Part shown: piece by piece, positions 1 to 7,899 of the stretch
Position numbering within the stretch: the stretch's first letter is position 1
How the letters are laid out: each line of letters starts with the position of its first letter
Assembly: GCF_051660745.1 (NCBI RefSeq)
Contig: NZ_JBOFQF010000004.1
Span: forward strand, 24,487 to 88,486
DNA length: 64,000 bases
Reading direction: 5' to 3'
Source of the DNA: Segniliparus sp051660745
GTDB taxonomy: Bacteria > Actinomycetota > Actinomycetes > Mycobacteriales > Mycobacteriaceae
Notes under the pieces: generated by a model
What the model was told of the DNA's origin: nothing
The model's input: only the letters and a program-made list of their open reading frames with translations
Databases searched by the model: none
Position numbers and translations under genes: made by a program

Positions 1-2
1 CG

Positions 3-1007
3 TACAAAGTTCCCGAGTTCCCGATCACCTGCGAGCCGGACCACCCCGACGACTGCGGCTGCGAGGACAAGAAGCAGCAGGGCGACGGCGCGGCCGCCGC
101 GGCGAGCGGAGCCGCAGTGCCCGCTGCCGCCTCTGCGGCAGCCGCGACCGCTCCGGCCTCGTCTGGCACGGGCGGTGGTTCCGGCGGCGGCACGGGCGGT
201 GGATCAGGGGGAGGCTCCGCAGGCGGCTCCGACTCGGGCTCCGGCGGCGGCTCGTCTGGCAAGGGCGGCGGCTCGGGCGGCGGCTCTGGTTCGGGCGACG
301 GCAAAGGCTCGGGCGGCGGCAAGGGCGACGACAGCGGTAAAGGCGGCGGCGAAGGCAAGGGGCCGGATCTGAGCTTCATCAGCGATATCGCCAAATCCAT
401 CGGCGACATCATCGGCAAGGGCGTCGAGGCGGCGGGCCAGCTCGGCTCGGGCATCGCGGGCGCGGTCGGCTCGGGCCTTGGCGCGGTCGGCACCGCGCTC
501 GGCGGGACGGACTTCTCGAAGCTCGCGGGCGACGACTCGAAGAAGGGGACCGACGCGGCAGCGGACGCCGACAGCACGGACGAAGCCGAGTCCACGTCCG
601 CTGACGACTCCGCCGACACAGGCGACGCGGGCGACACCGAGGCCGGCCTCGCAGGCGAGGCGGGCCTCACGGGCGAGGCGGGCCTCGACGGGACGCTCGA
701 CACCCCCGTCGGCTCGGTGGGATTGTCGGCGGACGGCGCGGTGGCCCTCCAGGACGGCGGCGCCGTGGTGGCGCAGTCGAGCGGTGGCCCGTACTTGGAG
801 GGATCTGTCCCGGCGGGAGCCGTCGGCCATGCCGAGCCCGCCGCCGCTGTCCCGGCGACGCAAGGGAGCCATGGCGAGTTCGAGGTCGAGTCCAACGAGC
901 TGAAGGTGCCTGCTCCTGCGGAGGAGCAGGCCTCGGCGCCGCAGGTCTGCGCCGTTCCCGCGACAACGCCGATTTCCGCCGTCCCGAGCGCGATCCCGAG
1001 TTTCTGA
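3..1007 (+). CDS. Gly/Ser-rich protein, C-terminal part (5' end outside window)
   Basis: The reading frame is already open at the first bases of the window, so the N-terminus is missing; a Cys-containing stretch (CEPDH..DDCGCEDKK) is followed by an Ala-rich segment. Then comes about 70 residues of GGGSGG-type low complexity, a helical hydrophobic stretch with GxxxG spacing (around GIAGAVGSGLGAVGTALGG), an acidic Asp/Glu/Ala/Ser region and a Val/Ala/Pro-rich tail. I do not recognise a domain. The neighbours (hydrolase, small membrane proteins, then glmS) resemble the Rv3436c-Rv3439c area of M. tuberculosis, where an Ala/Pro-rich protein of unknown function lies; that correspondence is positional only. 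A surface or wall-associated role is a guess. Confidence 0.75.
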   Translation, partial: YKVPEFPITCEPDHPDDCGCEDKKQQGDGAAAAASGAAVPAAASAAAATAPASSGTGGGSGGGTGGGSGGGSAGGSDSGSGGGSSGKGGGSGGGSGSGDGKGSGGGKGDDSGKGGGEGKGPDLSFISDIAKSIGDIIGKGVEAAGQLGSGIAGAVGSGLGAVGTALGGTDFSKLAGDDSKKGTDAAADADSTDEAESTSADDSADTGDAGDTEAGLAGEAGLTGEAGLDGTLDTPVGSVGLSADGAVALQDGGAVVAQSSGGPYLEGSVPAGAVGHAEPAAAVPATQGSHGEFEVESNELKVPAPAEEQASAPQVCAVPATTPISAVPSAIPSF

Positions 1008-1016
1008 GCCAAGGCC

Positions 1017-1565
1017 ATGGACCCTGTCGAGCAGCTGTACCACCTTCAGCTTGAGAGCCGGAAGCAGACACAGCAGCTGCAACGCGAGACGACTTCGGGT
1101 TTCGAGTACTTGCGCAAAAGCGCAGAAGCTTCGAGCCGCCGGGTCCAGCAGAGCCTCGGCCAGGGCAGTCCGCAGTCCGCGCGTTCGTCGGACCGGGGCT
1201 GGGCTTCGAGCACTCGGAACATCGGCGGCCCGGCGGCCCCGCAGGAGATCAAATCCCCGGAGGAGGCTGTCCCGCCTGGGCTGCCTGCGGACTTGCGGAA
1301 CATCCTGATCCGCAACCAGCAGATGGAGCAGCGGTGGCGGCGCGAGTTCGCCGAGCGTCTCCGCCAAGCGGGCGAAGAGCGGCCCGGCGCGTTCCCTGGT
1401 CGGGCCGAAGACCCAAGGCGGCAAGCCGAGCAGCAGCGCGGCTTGCCGCAGCCGAGGCAGGCCGCGCCGACCAGGACGCCCGCGCCGCAGCAAGGCGCGC
1501 GTGTGAAAGGCCGGGGCTGGGGCGACAGCACGCGGCGGATCGGCCCGCCGCACGGCGACGATTGA
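1017..1565 (+). CDS. Gln/Arg-rich hypothetical protein with a repeated RGW..STR.IG motif
   Basis: 182 residues, starting at an ATG 9 bases after the stop of the upstream Gly-rich gene, so probably co-transcribed. The N-terminal 50 residues look helical and Gln/Glu-rich. The motif RGWxxSTRxIGxP occurs twice, near residue 60 (RGWASSTRNIG) and near residue 165 (RGWGDSTRRIG), which suggests a short binding module. No signal peptide or membrane segment is visible. The middle is rich in Arg, Gln and Pro. Not assigned to a family. It converges with the hydrolase gene, with 26 bases between the stops. Confidence 0.7.
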   Translation: MDPVEQLYHLQLESRKQTQQLQRETTSGFEYLRKSAEASSRRVQQSLGQGSPQSARSSDRGWASSTRNIGGPAAPQEIKSPEEAVPPGLPADLRNILIRNQQMEQRWRREFAERLRQAGEERPGAFPGRAEDPRRQAEQQRGLPQPRQAAPTRTPAPQQGARVKGRGWGDSTRRIGPPHGDD

Positions 1566-1591
1566 CGAGAGGGACGGCTCGGCGGCGAGGC

Positions 1592-2428
1592 CTAGCCGAG
1601 CAGCGCGCGAATCGCGCTGACCGGGTTCCGCTCGATCGCGGTCGCGTCGAGCGGGGCGACACCGGGTAGCTCCGCGTCGGGGTTGGCGAACGCCGCGTAG
1701 TCCTTGTCTTTGGCCAAGGCCGCAAGGAGCCAGCCGGTGAGCTGCGCGTGGATCCCGTTCCGCCCTGCTCCGAAGTCGAATTCGACCAGGCCGCGCGGTC
1801 CGCGCCGCTCCGGCAGCTGCTCCGGGCGGAACTCGGGGATGGCGCGCAGCGCGGCTTCCCCGCCCCACGCGAGCGCCAGCTCGGTGGCGTTCGAGGTGAG
1901 CGACAGCTCCTCCGCCACGGTCGTGAGGATCAGGCCAGGCGCGGCGATCTCTTCCGCGGCTTGGACCGTTGTCGCGGTGGTCTTGCTCGGCCACAGCGCG
2001 GCGACGCCCGCCAAAGCGGGCTCCTTCGCGGCCGCGAGCACGGCGGCCGAAGCCCCGAAGCCGTGCCCGACGATCCCGAGCCGTTTCGCGTTCGCCCGAA
2101 CCCGGCCCTCGCCGAGCGTCGCGCTGCGCAGCACCTCCAAAGTCCGGACGAGGTCCGAGGCGAAATCCTTGTCGCTCGCGAAGAAACCGCGTCCCGTGCT
2201 CGGCGCGGCGACGACGAACCCCCACGAGGCGAGGTGGCGAAGTGTCCGCTGGTAGCGTTTCGGATGCGTCGTCCAGCCGTGCGCGAACACCACGGCTGGC
2301 GCGTTCGAGCCGCTCGCGGGGGAGAAAACGAGCCCGGGAACGCCTGCGGCTCCGAGGTCTCCGCGCACCACCCGGTTCGGCCCGGTGCGAGTCAGCCGGG
2401 GGAGCAGCGCTTTCGGGTTCTTCGCCAT
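1592..2428 (-). CDS. alpha/beta-hydrolase-fold protein lacking the usual nucleophile
   Basis: 278 residues of alpha/beta-hydrolase (dienelactone-hydrolase or chlorophyllase-like) sequence. The oxyanion-side motif FAHGW lies near residue 50, and a strand-turn-helix nucleophile elbow near residue 120 reads VGHGFGAS. In the family pattern GxSxG the central residue is the catalytic Ser or Cys; here it is Gly. An His in RNGIH near residue 230 could be the family's catalytic His. The protein may therefore be non-catalytic or use another Ser. By size and place it resembles the M. tuberculosis protein Rv3438 beside glmS (from memory). The ATG is only 18 bases from the divergent membrane-protein gene, with a shared -10 element between them. 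Confidence 0.8.
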   Translation of the reverse strand: MAKNPKALLPRLTRTGPNRVVRGDLGAAGVPGLVFSPASGSNAPAVVFAHGWTTHPKRYQRTLRHLASWGFVVAAPSTGRGFFASDKDFASDLVRTLEVLRSATLGEGRVRANAKRLGIVGHGFGASAAVLAAAKEPALAGVAALWPSKTTATTVQAAEEIAAPGLILTTVAEELSLTSNATELALAWGGEAALRAIPEFRPEQLPERRGPRGLVEFDFGAGRNGIHAQLTGWLLAALAKDKDYAAFANPDAELPGVAPLDATAIERNPVSAIRALLG

Positions 2429-2433
2429 GGACG

Positions 2434-2440
2434 TATCCTA
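2434..2440. promoter_or_regulatory. Shared -10 element of two divergent leaderless promoters
   Basis: TATCCTA reads TATCCT on the plus strand, 7 bases before the ATG at 2447, and TAGGAT on the minus strand, 6 bases before the ATG at 2428. Both distances fit transcription starting at or next to the initiator codon. The two genes would use one partly symmetric -10 element. No 5' RNA data are available here. Confidence 0.55.
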
Positions 2441-2446
2441 GCGCGG

Positions 2447-2827
2447 ATGACGCGATCCCACGTGAGACGGCCTGAGCGGTCCGAACGGCCAGGGGCGGCC
2501 AAACTTGAGAAGCGGGCCACCTGGCTGCTCTGGGCGGCCCTGCTCGTCGGCGGCACGGTTGTGGGGGTCTTCAGCCTCGTCATCGGGACGATCAACGTCA
2601 TCGCCTCCATCGTCGGCGCAAGCACTGGCCAGAACACCGGCGGCTGGCTGAACCTGGTGTGGTACTTCGTCGGCGGCGCGCTGCTCGTCGTGCTGCCGTG
2701 GTCGATCCTCGCGGTCGTCGTCTCCGGTTCCAGGCGGCGCAGGCGCGTCTGGTTCTGGCCTGTCGCCGGGCTCGCCGCGGCGGGCGCGACCACGGCGGGG
2801 CTGGCGAGCGTCTACGGGTTCTTCTGA
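2447..2827 (+). CDS. Small two/three-span membrane protein (paralogue of next gene)
   Basis: 126 residues. The start is the ATG directly after the TATCCT element; longer in-frame extensions overlap the divergent hydrolase gene and have no membrane character. A basic N-terminus (about 20 residues) precedes hydrophobic segments near residues 24-46, 65-85 and 98-118. Landmarks are ATWLLW at the first span, an LPW in the second, and a basic cluster RRRRRVWFWPV before the last. The same landmarks occur in the next gene, so the two are tandem paralogues. Function unknown; a small membrane protein also lies next to glmS in M. tuberculosis (Rv3437). Confidence 0.75.
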   Translation: MTRSHVRRPERSERPGAAKLEKRATWLLWAALLVGGTVVGVFSLVIGTINVIASIVGASTGQNTGGWLNLVWYFVGGALLVVLPWSILAVVVSGSRRRRRVWFWPVAGLAAAGATTAGLASVYGFF

Positions 2828-2862
2828 GTCGTAGCAGATCAGTGGCGGCGAGCGTGGCGCCA

Positions 2863-2868
2863 TAGACT
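2863..2868 (+). promoter_or_regulatory. -10 hexamer TAGACT, leaderless geometry
   Basis: TAGACT ends 7 bases before the GTG at 2876. This supports the GTG start and transcription of this paralogue independently of the preceding gene. Confidence 0.45.
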
Positions 2869-2875
2869 GCCTCGG

Positions 2876-3256
2876 GTGTCGTATCCCCGCCCGCAGGGCT
2901 GGTACCAGCCGCCCCCGCCCCGGCCGAGCGCCGCAGAGAAGGCGGCCACCTGGGTCCTGTGGACGTGCTTGGTCCTTCTCTCGCTCTGCGGCAGCGGTGT
3001 GTTTTTTCTGTCCGGGCTGCTCTGGTGGCTGGTGCGCGACTTCGCCGCTTCCCTGGACGCCCCGACCGGCGAGCACGCGACGCAGATGACGGCGTGGTCC
3101 CTTGTGCTGAGCTTCGTGCTGCTCATGGAGCCGTGGCTGGTGCTGGTCGTCGTGCTCAGGGGGCTGAAGCGAGAGCGGCACGTCTGGTATTGGCCGGTGA
3201 CCGCGTTGATCGTCGCGGTCGCGATCATCGTCGACCTCGTCGTAGCAGGCAGTTAG
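2876..3256 (+). CDS. Small membrane protein (paralogue of 2447-2827)
   Basis: 126 residues from a GTG start. It begins with a Pro-rich segment containing WYQPPPPRP, then hydrophobic spans near residues 22-48, 65-88 and 100-122. It shares ATWVLW, an EPW in the second span, and RERHVWYWPV with the upstream protein, and has the same length, so the pair arose by duplication. The two N-termini differ (basic against Pro-rich). There is no catalytic motif. It lies 70 bases upstream of glmS in the same direction, but glmS has its own promoter-like element. Confidence 0.75.
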   Translation: MSYPRPQGWYQPPPPRPSAAEKAATWVLWTCLVLLSLCGSGVFFLSGLLWWLVRDFAASLDAPTGEHATQMTAWSLVLSFVLLMEPWLVLVVVLRGLKRERHVWYWPVTALIVAVAIIVDLVVAGS

Positions 3257-3313
3257 CGCACCGACGTTCCCGGCCGCCCCCGCAAGTCGTTATGGATTTG
3301 CCGCCGATTCACC

Positions 3314-3319
3314 TACCCT
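3314..3319 (+). promoter_or_regulatory. -10 hexamer TACCCT of glmS, leaderless geometry
   Basis: TACCCT ends 7 bases before the glmS ATG at 3327, with no Shine-Dalgarno sequence in between. I see no glmS-ribozyme-like structure or room for one. Confidence 0.5.
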
Positions 3320-3326
3320 AGACGGC

Positions 3327-5177
3327 ATGTGCGGCATCATCGGCTACGTCGGCCATCGGCAAGCGACCCCAGTCTTGATGGAGGCGTTGCGCAAGATGGA
3401 GTATCGGGGGTACGACAGCGCGGGTATCGCCGTGGTCACCAAGGAGCACGAGCTCGCAACGGCGAAGAAGGCCGGGCGGATCGCGAACCTGGAGGCCGAG
3501 TTCGACGGCGGCCCCGAGTTCCTCGGCAACCTCGGGATGGGGCACACCCGCTGGGCCACCCACGGCCGCCCGACCGACCGCAACGCGCACCCCCACCTTG
3601 ACCCCACCGGCCGGGTCGCGGTCGTGCACAACGGGATCATCGAGAACCATCTGCGTTTGCGCGAAGAGCTCGAAGCCGTCGGAGTCGAGTTCGCGAGCGA
3701 CACCGACAGCGAAGTCGCCGTCCATCTGGTCGCCCGCGCGGTGGCCGACGGCCCGACCAAGGGCGACCTCTACGCCAGCGTCCAGGCTGTCGCCGCGCGG
3801 CTGCACGGCGCGTTCACCCTGGTCTTCACCCACGCCGACCATCCGGGGACCATTGTCGCGGCCCGGCGGTCCACCCCGCTCATCCTCGGCGTCGGCGAGG
3901 GCGAGATGTTCCTCGCCTCCGATGTCGCGGCGTTCATCGAGCACACCAGGGAGGCGGTCGAGCTCGGCCAGGACGAAGTCGTCGCCATCACCCGCGAGGG
4001 CTACCAGATCAGCTCCTTCGACGGAGAGCCGCGCACCGGCAAGCCGTTCCACATCGACTGGGACCTCGAAGCGGCGGAAAAAGGCGGCTACGAGCACTTC
4101 ATGCTCAAAGAGATCGCCGAGCAGCCCGCCGCGATCGCCGACACCCTCCTCGGCCATTTCGACGGGGGCCGGGTCGTGCTCGACGAGCAGCGCTTCACCG
4201 ACCAGGACCTGCGGGATGTGGACAAGATCTTCGTCGTGGCCTGCGGCTCCGCGTACCTCTCCGGCCTCATCGCCAAGTACGCCATCGAGCACTGGACGAG
4301 GCTCCCGGTCGAGGTGGAGCTCGCGAGCGAGTTCCGCTACCGAGACCCGGTGCTGGACAGCTCGACCCTGGTCCTCGCCATCTCGCAGTCCGGGGAGACC
4401 CTCGACACCCTCGAAGCCGTCCGGCACGCCAAGGAGCAGGACGCGAAGGTCCTCGCCATCTGCAACACCAACGGCGCGCAGATCCCCCGCGAGGCAGACG
4501 GGGTGCTCTACACGCATGCCGGGCCGGAGATCGCCGTCGCGTCCACGAAGGGCTTCACCACCCAGGTCGCCGCGAACTACCTCGTCGGCCTCGCGCTCGC
4601 CCAGGCCAGGGGCATGAAGTACCCGGACGAGGTGGCGCGCGAGTACGCGGAGCTCGAAGCGGTGCCGAAGCTGCTGCAGCACGTGCTCGACCAGATGGGT
4701 CCGGTGCGCGAACTCGCCACCGAGCTCGCCGGGGCCTCGACCATCCTCTTCCTCGGCCGCCACGTCGGCTACCCTGTGGCGCTCGAAGGCGCGCTCAAGC
4801 TCAAGGAGCTGGCGTACATGCACGCGGAGGGCTTCGCGGCGGGCGAGCTCAAGCACGGCCCGATCGCGCTGGTCGAAGAGGGCGTCCCGGTGGTGGTCGT
4901 CGCGCCGCCAGCGAAGTCCATGCTGCACGCCAAGGTGCTCAGCAACATCCGCGAGATCCAGGCGCGCGGGGCCCGCACCATCGTCATCGCGGAAGAGGGC
5001 GACGACGGCGTCGCGCCGTACGCGGACCACTTGTTCACCATCCCCGCGACGTCGACGCTGTGCCAGCCGCTGCTCTCGATCGTCCCGCTGCAGGTGTTCG
5101 CGGCCCAGGTCGCCATCGCGCGGGGCCTCGACGTGGACAAACCGCGCAACCTCGCGAAATCTGTCACGGTGGAGTAG
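3327..5177 (+). CDS. glmS: Glutamine--fructose-6-phosphate aminotransferase (isomerizing)
   Basis: 616 residues, the normal family length. It makes glucosamine-6-phosphate from fructose-6-phosphate and glutamine, the entry step to UDP-GlcNAc and peptidoglycan, in the cytoplasm. The protein starts MCGIIGYVG, so removal of Met exposes the N-terminal Cys nucleophile of the glutaminase domain (about 1-230); HTRWATHG and the NGIIEN segment are intact. Two SIS isomerase domains follow (about 290-430 and 460-600), with SGSA-like VACGSAYLS, SQSGETLDT and the typical C-terminus DKPRNLAKSVTVE. The next genes (nnr, alr) continue on the same strand, and the grouping with alr suggests co-ordination of wall precursor supply. 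Confidence 0.97.
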   Translation: MCGIIGYVGHRQATPVLMEALRKMEYRGYDSAGIAVVTKEHELATAKKAGRIANLEAEFDGGPEFLGNLGMGHTRWATHGRPTDRNAHPHLDPTGRVAVVHNGIIENHLRLREELEAVGVEFASDTDSEVAVHLVARAVADGPTKGDLYASVQAVAARLHGAFTLVFTHADHPGTIVAARRSTPLILGVGEGEMFLASDVAAFIEHTREAVELGQDEVVAITREGYQISSFDGEPRTGKPFHIDWDLEAAEKGGYEHFMLKEIAEQPAAIADTLLGHFDGGRVVLDEQRFTDQDLRDVDKIFVVACGSAYLSGLIAKYAIEHWTRLPVEVELASEFRYRDPVLDSSTLVLAISQSGETLDTLEAVRHAKEQDAKVLAICNTNGAQIPREADGVLYTHAGPEIAVASTKGFTTQVAANYLVGLALAQARGMKYPDEVAREYAELEAVPKLLQHVLDQMGPVRELATELAGASTILFLGRHVGYPVALEGALKLKELAYMHAEGFAAGELKHGPIALVEEGVPVVVVAPPAKSMLHAKVLSNIREIQARGARTIVIAEEGDDGVAPYADHLFTIPATSTLCQPLLSIVPLQVFAAQVAIARGLDVDKPRNLAKSVTVE

Positions 5178-5189
5178 CCGCCTGCCAAG

Positions 5190-5195
5190 TAGGCT
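5190..5195 (+). promoter_or_regulatory. -10 hexamer TAGGCT before nnr
   Basis: TAGGCT ends 8 bases before the ATG at 5204, in the 26-base glmS-nnr gap; it marks a possible leaderless internal promoter and supports that start. Confidence 0.4.
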
Positions 5196-5203
5196 GGACT
5201 CCG

Positions 5204-6742
5204 ATGCTCTCGTACTTCGCCGCCGCAGATGTGAAAGCCGCCGACGCGGCACTGGTCGCGACACTGCCGCCGGGCGTCCCGATGCGCCGGGCCGCGTTCG
5301 GCTTGGCGCAGGTCGTGCTGCGCGAATTGCGGCAGATCCACGGGCGCGCGGTCGGCCAGAAGGTCTGGTTGGTCGTCGGCTCGGGGGACAACGGCGGCGA
5401 CGCGCTGTGGGCCGGGGTATTCCTCAAACGCCGGGGCGTGGACGTGAAGGCGCTGCTGCTCAGCCCGGAGCGGGCGCACGCCGAGGGCCTCGCCGCGTTC
5501 CGCCGGGTTGGCGGGCGGGCGGTCGCCGATGCGACCTGGAAGGATCTGCTCGGCGACCTGTGTCTTCAGCGGGGGATCCTGGTCGACGGGGTGACCGGTT
5601 TGTCCGGGAGGGGGCCGTTGCGGAGCGAGCCTGCGCTGATCTTCGACATGCTGCTGCGCTGCAGCCCGCCGGTCCGGGTCGTCGCGGTGGACGTGCCGAG
5701 CGGCGTCGATCCGGACACCGGGGCGGTCGACGGGCCTGCCGTCTTCGCCGACATCACCGTGGCGATGGGGGTGCGCAAGCCGGTCCACGCGCTGAATCCG
5801 GAGCATTGCGGCCGGGTGGAGCTGGTGGACGTCGGCTATCGAGAAGCCGGGCTCCAGCGCTGGTCCGGCGAGCTCAACGGCAGGGGGCCGCTCTTCCACA
5901 GCTGGCAGTGGCACTATCCTTCGGACGACAAGTGGTTGTCGGTCCCCGGCCCGGACGATGACAAATACACCCAGGGCGTGGTCGGCGTCGTCGCTGGCTC
6001 GCCGACCTATCCGGGAGCCGGGGCGTTGTGCGCGGCAGGAGCGTTGGCGATGACCTCCGGCATGGTGCGCGCGGTGGGGCCTGCGGCGAAAGCGCTGGTC
6101 GCGGTCCATCCCGAACTTGTGGTGAGCGAGGATTTCGATTCGACCGGACGCGTCAACGCCTGGGTGATCGGCCCGGGGGCGGACGAGTCGACGCAGGATC
6201 TCCTGCTGCGGGTCCTCGCAACAGATCTCCCGGTGCTCGCCGACGCCAGCGCCTTGCGCCTGGTCGCGGACGCGATCAAACACCGTGCGGCTCCGACTCT
6301 GATCACACCGCACGACCGGGAGTTCGAGGCGTTCGCGGGCAGGCCGGTCGGCGCGGACCGAGTCGCGGCGGCGAAGGCGCTGGCGGCGGAGACCGGGGTG
6401 ACGGTGCTGCTCAAGGGCCATGCCACGGTCATCGCGGACCCTGATGGCGACGTGTGGGTGAACACGGCGGGGAACTCGTGGGCCGCCACTGCGGGCTCCG
6501 GGGACGTGCTCTCCGGTATGACGGGGGCTTTGCTCGCCGCTGGATATTGGGATCCGGACGAGGAGGCGGAGGACAGCGTCGTGCATCGTCCGCTTGCCGC
6601 CGCCAGGGTCGCCGCCGACATCCACAGCCGAGCGGCGGACCTCGCCGCAGGCGGCGCGAGAGGCGCTCCCATCACCGCCAGCAGGCTCGCCGCGCATATT
6701 CCCGAAGCGATCCGCGCCGTACGGGGTATGTTCAGAGGATGA
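5204..6742 (+). CDS. nnr: Bifunctional NAD(P)H-hydrate epimerase / ADP-dependent dehydratase
   Basis: 512 residues from the ATG following the TAGGCT element. It repairs damaged NADHX and NADPHX: the N-terminal half (about 1-225, YjeF_N/NAXE type, with VVGSGDNGGDALW and VAVDVPSGVDPDTG) epimerises the hydrate, and the C-terminal ribokinase-like half (about 235-512, NAXD type, with TPHDREFEAF and the nucleotide-binding ATAGSGDVLSGMTGA) dehydrates it. The stop overlaps the alr start (ATGA), so the two are translationally coupled, as in related actinobacteria where nnr and alr are close. Confidence 0.93.
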   Translation: MLSYFAAADVKAADAALVATLPPGVPMRRAAFGLAQVVLRELRQIHGRAVGQKVWLVVGSGDNGGDALWAGVFLKRRGVDVKALLLSPERAHAEGLAAFRRVGGRAVADATWKDLLGDLCLQRGILVDGVTGLSGRGPLRSEPALIFDMLLRCSPPVRVVAVDVPSGVDPDTGAVDGPAVFADITVAMGVRKPVHALNPEHCGRVELVDVGYREAGLQRWSGELNGRGPLFHSWQWHYPSDDKWLSVPGPDDDKYTQGVVGVVAGSPTYPGAGALCAAGALAMTSGMVRAVGPAAKALVAVHPELVVSEDFDSTGRVNAWVIGPGADESTQDLLLRVLATDLPVLADASALRLVADAIKHRAAPTLITPHDREFEAFAGRPVGADRVAAAKALAAETGVTVLLKGHATVIADPDGDVWVNTAGNSWAATAGSGDVLSGMTGALLAAGYWDPDEEAEDSVVHRPLAAARVAADIHSRAADLAAGGARGAPITASRLAAHIPEAIRAVRGMFRG

Positions 6743-7899
6743 TTTCGTCTCCTGCCGTGCAGGCGACTGTGGACCACGGCGCGCTCGCGCACAACGTCCG
6801 GCTGCTCGTCCAAGCCTCGGCTCCCGCCCAAGTCATCGCGGTGCTCAAGGCGAACGCCTACGGGCACGGCGCCGTCCCCGTGGCGCGGACCGTCCTGGCC
6901 GCAGGCGCGGCGCAGCTCGGTGTCGCGACCCTCGCCGAGGCCTTCGAGCTGCGCGCGGGCGGGATCGACGCGCCGATCATCGCCTGGCTGCACGCCTACG
7001 ACCCCGACGAGGCGGTCGAGGTGTTCGCGGAGGCGGTCGAGCTCGGTGTCGAGCTCGGGGTCTCCACCTCGGCGCAGTTGCGGGCGGTGGCCGAGGCCGC
7101 GTTGCGTGCCGACCGGCCCGCCGTCGTCGCGGTGAAAGTCGACACGGGCCTCAACCGGGGCGGGTTCGCGCGCGCCGACTGGGACAAAGCGTTCGCCGAC
7201 CTCGCGAACGCGGAGGCCGCCGGAGCGGTCCAGGTGCGCGCGGTGTTCAGCCACCTCGCCAACGCCGACCGGCCCGAGTACCACACCAACGCCGAACAGG
7301 CCAGAGGCCTGCGGGAGGCGGTCGCGCTCGCCCGCGAGGCGGGCCTCGACCCGAAGCTGGTGCACCTCGCCAACTCTCCCGCCGTGCTCACCCGGCCGAA
7401 GGCGCTGGTGGACGGGCTGCCCGTGTTCAACGCGACCCGGCCTGGCGTGGCGGTCTACGGGCTCTCGCCGATCTCGGGCCGGGATTTCGGGCTGATCCCG
7501 GCGATGACGCTGACGGCGCGGGTCGGCCTGGTCAAGCGGATCGAAGCGGGCGACGGCGTCTCCTACGGGCACGACTTCGTCGCGCATGCGAGCACCACGC
7601 TGGCCCTCCTGCCCATCGGCTACGCCGACGGCCTCTCTCGCGCGCTCGCCGGAAAATTCGAGGTCGTGATCCGAGGCAAGCGCTACCCCGGGGTGGGCCG
7701 GGTGTGCATGGACCAAGTGATGGTCGACCTCGGCCCCGGCGTGCCCGCCGTCGGCGAAGGCGATATCGCGACCCTGTTCGGCCCCGGCAAGGACGGCGAG
7801 CAGACGGTGGACGACTGGGCGAAAGCGGCTGGCACCATCAACTACGAGATCGTCACCCAGATACGGGGGCGTGTGAAACTCGCGCATATCAATGCCTGA
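6739..7899 (+). CDS. alr: Alanine racemase
   Basis: 386 residues, typical of the family. It interconverts L- and D-alanine for peptidoglycan and uses PLP. The PLP lysine is in LKANAYGHG near residue 36; the second catalytic base, Tyr, is in GDGVSYGHDF near residue 274; the motif RVCMDQVMVD is present near the end of the beta domain. The ATG was chosen because it overlaps the nnr stop (ATGA), with CAGAGG just upstream; longer in-frame extensions run back into nnr. Its last codons overlap tsaE by 8 bases. Confidence 0.96.
   Translation: MISSPAVQATVDHGALAHNVRLLVQASAPAQVIAVLKANAYGHGAVPVARTVLAAGAAQLGVATLAEAFELRAGGIDAPIIAWLHAYDPDEAVEVFAEAVELGVELGVSTSAQLRAVAEAALRADRPAVVAVKVDTGLNRGGFARADWDKAFADLANAEAAGAVQVRAVFSHLANADRPEYHTNAEQARGLREAVALAREAGLDPKLVHLANSPAVLTRPKALVDGLPVFNATRPGVAVYGLSPISGRDFGLIPAMTLTARVGLVKRIEAGDGVSYGHDFVAHASTTLALLPIGYADGLSRALAGKFEVVIRGKRYPGVGRVCMDQVMVDLGPGVPAVGEGDIATLFGPGKDGEQTVDDWAKAAGTINYEIVTQIRGRVKLAHINA

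Noticed and set aside
204..2225. Long minus-strand open frame of 673 codons over the Gly-rich and hypothetical genes
   Set aside because: Arg-rich composition typical of an antisense frame in GC-rich DNA; it crosses three better-supported genes.
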